DNA of 64,000 nucleotides from Rhizobium sp. L1K21 (GTDB lineage: Bacteria > Pseudomonadota > Alphaproteobacteria > Rhizobiales > Rhizobiaceae), in the NCBI RefSeq assembly GCF_024055895.1, contig NZ_JAMXLE010000001.1, positions 744,001-808,000 of the forward strand, written 5' to 3'. The notes under the pieces were generated by a model. It was not told where the DNA came from. It saw only the letters and a program-made list of their open reading frames with translations, and did not search any database. Both the position numbers and the translations under genes were made by a program. Of this stretch, positions 61,999-64,000 are shown one piece after another. Within the stretch, counting starts at the first letter, position 1; the number at the start of each line of letters is the position of its first letter.

Positions 61999-62283
61999 TT
62001 ATTCACTCTCCACCTTGTAACCCAGTTCCCTCATGCCATTGTCGTAGCATTGCAGCCTTTGCGCTTGTGCCTTGATTTCTGCGCAGTGCGCAAAGGCTTC
62101 GTCAACGGCAACGATGCCAGCATTTTCAATATCTCGCTCTGAATATTCGATAGGCGGTTCGTCACGATCTTCGTCAATCGACCATGACGCGGCAACAGCC
62201 GAGGCGTGTATAGCTAAGACAAGAAACGCTGAAAAAGCGAATGCCGGTAATTTGTTGAGAAATTCAGACCTCGACGAGTTCAA
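61999..62283 (-). CDS. Small secreted protein of unknown function
   Basis: A 94-residue frame starting at a TTG at 62283, with AGAGGG 11 bases upstream. The first 30 residues (NKLPAFAFSAFLVLAIHASAVAAS) make a convincing signal peptide. The mature part is acidic, SIDEDRDEPPIEYSERD, and ends with two cysteines in HCAEIKAQAQRLQCYDNG, a spacing that could form one disulfide. The frame runs open further upstream, but that part is the shadow of the coiled-coil gene at 62264-62470, which it overlaps by 20 bp. It stops one base before the dihydropyrimidinase ATG, so it is translated with it. No family recognised. Confidence 0.5.
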   Translation of the reverse strand: MNSSRSEFLNKLPAFAFSAFLVLAIHASAVAASWSIDEDRDEPPIEYSERDIENAGIVAVDEAFAHCAEIKAQAQRLQCYDNGMRELGYKVESE

Positions 62284-62470
62284 GCCTGCGCTCGACCCTC
62301 TCCAAGCGCTCGTCAATGCGGTCGATGCGTCTCGAAATGCTCGCGTATTGTTGTTCAATGAAGCCGAGACGCTCTTTTGTCTCGAGGTGGTATTGCGTGT
62401 GCAGGGCGAGCGTCTCCTGCATTCGCTTGAGCGTTTCATAGATGAGCTCGTTCGTGACCTTGTCGGACAT
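62264..62470 (-). CDS. Small coiled-coil protein
   Basis: A 68-residue protein, highly charged and helical, with heptad-like spacing in the second half (IDRIDERLERVERRLELVE). It has no signal peptide or membrane segment. GAGGTGA lies 5 bases before the ATG at 62470, which supports translation. Similar short helical proteins starting MSDKVTNELIYE-like are common as hypothetical proteins in rhizobia. It sits between the beta-ureidopropionase and dihydropyrimidinase genes. Function unknown. Confidence 0.7.
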   Translation of the reverse strand: MSDKVTNELIYETLKRMQETLALHTQYHLETKERLGFIEQQYASISRRIDRIDERLERVERRLELVEV

Positions 62471-62510
62471 GATGTCACCTCGTTATGCCTTGAACATAGT
62501 GCGATTGCGC

Positions 62511-63761
62511 TCACTCCACAATCCCCGCCGTCTCAACAACCGCGCGCATCAACACATCAGCGCCCGCCGCCGCCCATTCCTTGGAAATCTCTTCGGCTTC
62601 GTTGTGGCTGAGGCCGCCGACGCAAGGGCACATGACCATGGTGGCGGGGGCGACCTTGGCGGCCCAGCAGGCGTCGTGGCCCGCACCGGAAATCAGGTCC
62701 ATGTGGCTGTAGCCGAGGTCTTCTGCTGCTTTGCGGACGGAAGCGACCAGCGTCGGGTCGAAGGTTACGGGGTCGAAGTGGCCGATGGCCTCGATTGAGC
62801 ATTTGACGCCGAGTTCGTCACAGATTTTTGGAGCCGCTGCCTCAATGGCGGCACGCATGCCGTTCAGCTTTTTCTCGTCCGGCGAGCGGATGTCGACGGT
62901 GAAGACGACTTTGCCGGGCAGCACGTTGCGCGAATTCGGGGTGAAGAACATCTGGCCGACGCCGCCCACAGCGCCCGGTTGGGCATCCATGGCCACGCCC
63001 TGAACCATTTCGAGAATACGAGCCATGGCAAGGCCTGCGTTCACGCGCATGTTCATCGGGGTGGAGCCGGTATGGGCTTCCTTGCCGGTGAGGGTAAATT
63101 CAAGCCACCAGAGGCCCTGGCAATGGGTCACGACGCCGATGGACTTTTCTTCGGCTTCCAGGATCGGGCCCTGCTCGATGTGGTATTCGAAATAGGCGTG
63201 CATCTTGCGCGCGCCGACCTCTTCGTCGCCGACCCAGCCGATGCGCTTCAGTTCGTCGCCGAATTTCTTGCCTTCGGGGTCGGTGCGCTCATAGGCCCAG
63301 TCGAGTTCGTGCATGCCGGCGAAAACGCCTGAGGCCAGCATGGCGGGCGCAAAGCGTGCGCCTTCTTCATTGGTCCAGTTGGTGACGACGATTGGATGCT
63401 TGGTCTTGATGTTAAGGTCATTCATGGAGCGCACGACTTCGAGGGCGCCGAGCACACCCAGAACACCGTCATACTTGCCGCCCGTCGGCTGTGTGTCGAG
63501 GTGAGAGCCGACATATACGGGGAGCGCATCGGGGTCTTCGCCGGGGCGGGTGGCAAACATGTTGCCGATCTTGTCGACGCCCATGGTCATGCCGGCGGCC
63601 TCGCACCATTTCTGGAAGAGTGCACGGCCTTCAGCGTCGGCGTCAGTCAGCGTCTGGCGGTTGTTGCCACCCGCGATACCCGGGCCGATCTTGGCCATTT
63701 CCATCAGGGAATCCCACAGGCGGTCGCCGTTGATCCGCATGTTTTCGCCAGGTGCCGCCAT
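62511..63761 (-). CDS. Beta-ureidopropionase / N-carbamoyl-amino-acid hydrolase
   Basis: A 416-residue M20-type metal enzyme that hydrolyses N-carbamoyl-beta-alanine or -aminoisobutyrate to the beta-amino acid, CO2 and ammonia, the last step of reductive pyrimidine catabolism. It is very close to my memory of the Agrobacterium beta-ureidopropionase. Metal ligands are seen as His88 in VGSHLDTQPTGG, Asp98 in KYDGVLG and Glu132/Glu133 in TNEEG; GAGHDACWAAK carries the late ligand. GAGGAG lies 8 bases before the ATG at 63761. Dihydropyrimidinase follows after two small genes. A RutR-like operator lies 125 bp upstream. It may also act on carbamoyl-L-amino acids. Confidence 0.95.
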   Translation of the reverse strand: MAAPGENMRINGDRLWDSLMEMAKIGPGIAGGNNRQTLTDADAEGRALFQKWCEAAGMTMGVDKIGNMFATRPGEDPDALPVYVGSHLDTQPTGGKYDGVLGVLGALEVVRSMNDLNIKTKHPIVVTNWTNEEGARFAPAMLASGVFAGMHELDWAYERTDPEGKKFGDELKRIGWVGDEEVGARKMHAYFEYHIEQGPILEAEEKSIGVVTHCQGLWWLEFTLTGKEAHTGSTPMNMRVNAGLAMARILEMVQGVAMDAQPGAVGGVGQMFFTPNSRNVLPGKVVFTVDIRSPDEKKLNGMRAAIEAAAPKICDELGVKCSIEAIGHFDPVTFDPTLVASVRKAAEDLGYSHMDLISGAGHDACWAAKVAPATMVMCPCVGGLSHNEAEEISKEWAAAGADVLMRAVVETAGIVE

Positions 63762-64000
63762 CGTGCTTACTCCTCAGTTTTTGAAGGCTTTTTCATATGC
63801 TGAAAAGCCTTTTTCATTGTTCCCGAGGTCAAACTTCGCTTTATTGATTTTTGTTATTGCGTTTCATCAGCGCTTGTCTGATAATTTGACCGATTGGTAA
63901 ACAATACAATTTCTGAGGCGTCACTCAAGAAGAAAAATCGGGGTGCTGCACATTTTTCTTGCAGCGCCTTAATGATCGGCACTGTATGCGGTAGCGCCAA
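63762..64000. other. Upstream region of the pyrimidine operon
   Basis: The final 239 bp hold no gene. They carry a RutR-like inverted repeat at 63886-63901 and an AT-rich stretch (63830-63870) that probably contains the promoter of the beta-ureidopropionase gene. The start of a divergent or further upstream gene lies outside the window. Confidence 0.6.
63886..63901. promoter_or_regulatory. RutR-like operator
   Basis: TTGACCGATTGGTAAA differs at two positions from the E. coli RutR consensus TTGACCA-N2-TGGTCAA. RutR answers to uracil/thymine, and the site lies before pyrimidine catabolic genes. Confidence 0.55.

Noticed and set aside
61999-62514. 171-codon version of the small secreted protein
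   Set aside because: Its first 75 residues are the out-of-frame shadow of the coiled-coil gene; only the part from the TTG at 62283 has a signal peptide and protein-like composition.
1-64000. tRNA, rRNA, CRISPR arrays, transposases, phage integration sites
   Set aside because: None could be recognised on either strand by reading; the intergenic gaps are short and show no repeats of the required kind.

Overview
The window reads as chromosomal DNA of an alphaproteobacterium of the Hyphomicrobiales, most likely Rhizobiaceae-like. The grounds are the alphaproteobacterial type of the urea ABC transporter and urease operons, a beta-ureidopropionase that closely resembles my memory of the Agrobacterium enzyme, the amino acid:[carrier protein] ligase known from Bradyrhizobium and Agrobacterium, and the GC-rich codon use. 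The genus is inferred from remembered family members, not from a search. I see no rRNA, tRNA, CRISPR array, transposase or prophage.

Layout. (1) 1-9150: a catabolic block with an ectoine-hydrolase-like M24 enzyme, an M20 deacylase, a GntR regulator, PurU, a fused hydantoinase/5-oxoprolinase and a winged-helix regulator. (2) 9150-12590: a nitrite/formate channel, a fused PP2C phosphatase/Ser-Thr kinase and cyanase, behind a leader RNA that looks like a NasT-type (ANTAR) antitermination target. (3) 12620-14440: an AT-richer pentapeptide-repeat membrane protein, probably acquired. (4) 14440-20220: a carrier protein, an acyl-CoA-dehydrogenase-like flavoprotein, an aminoacyl-carrier-protein ligase, a DUF1839 protein and a GH2 glycosidase, apparently one operon. 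(5) 20380-30400: polysaccharide assembly (flippase, two glycosyltransferases, Wzz-like co-polymerase, polymerase/ligase, GH5 glucanase, tandem alpha/beta-hydrolase protein). (6) 30530-32320: a TSUP permease and a DUF2793 protein. (7) 32450-51020: a two-component system whose kinase carries an NCS1-permease-like sensor, divergent from urtABCDE, ureDABC with several extra genes, and ureEFG. (8) 51220-56570: a Crp/Fnr regulator and an RND efflux system. (9) 56850-63760: reductive pyrimidine catabolism (dihydropyrimidinase, beta-ureidopropionase) with an NMT1/THI5-type ABC transporter.

Together the window is rich in nitrogen-scavenging functions: nitrite, cyanate, urea, pyrimidines, hydantoin/oxoproline-like compounds and possibly ectoine. 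Cyanase and beta-ureidopropionase release ammonia, and urease turns imported urea into ammonia.

The strongest observations are: (a) the dual-hexaloop leader plus a 22-bp terminator hairpin before the nitrite channel; (b) three matching 18-bp CTACGT...CGTA sites, two before urtA and one before ureE, which tie both urea operons to one regulator, plausibly the adjacent LuxR-type response regulator; (c) the permease-like, cysteine-rich hybrid kinase; (d) the aminoacyl-carrier-protein pathway next to a polysaccharide cluster; (e) a sialyltransferase-like (GT29) protein inside the urease operon; and (f) a RutR-like operator before the pyrimidine genes.
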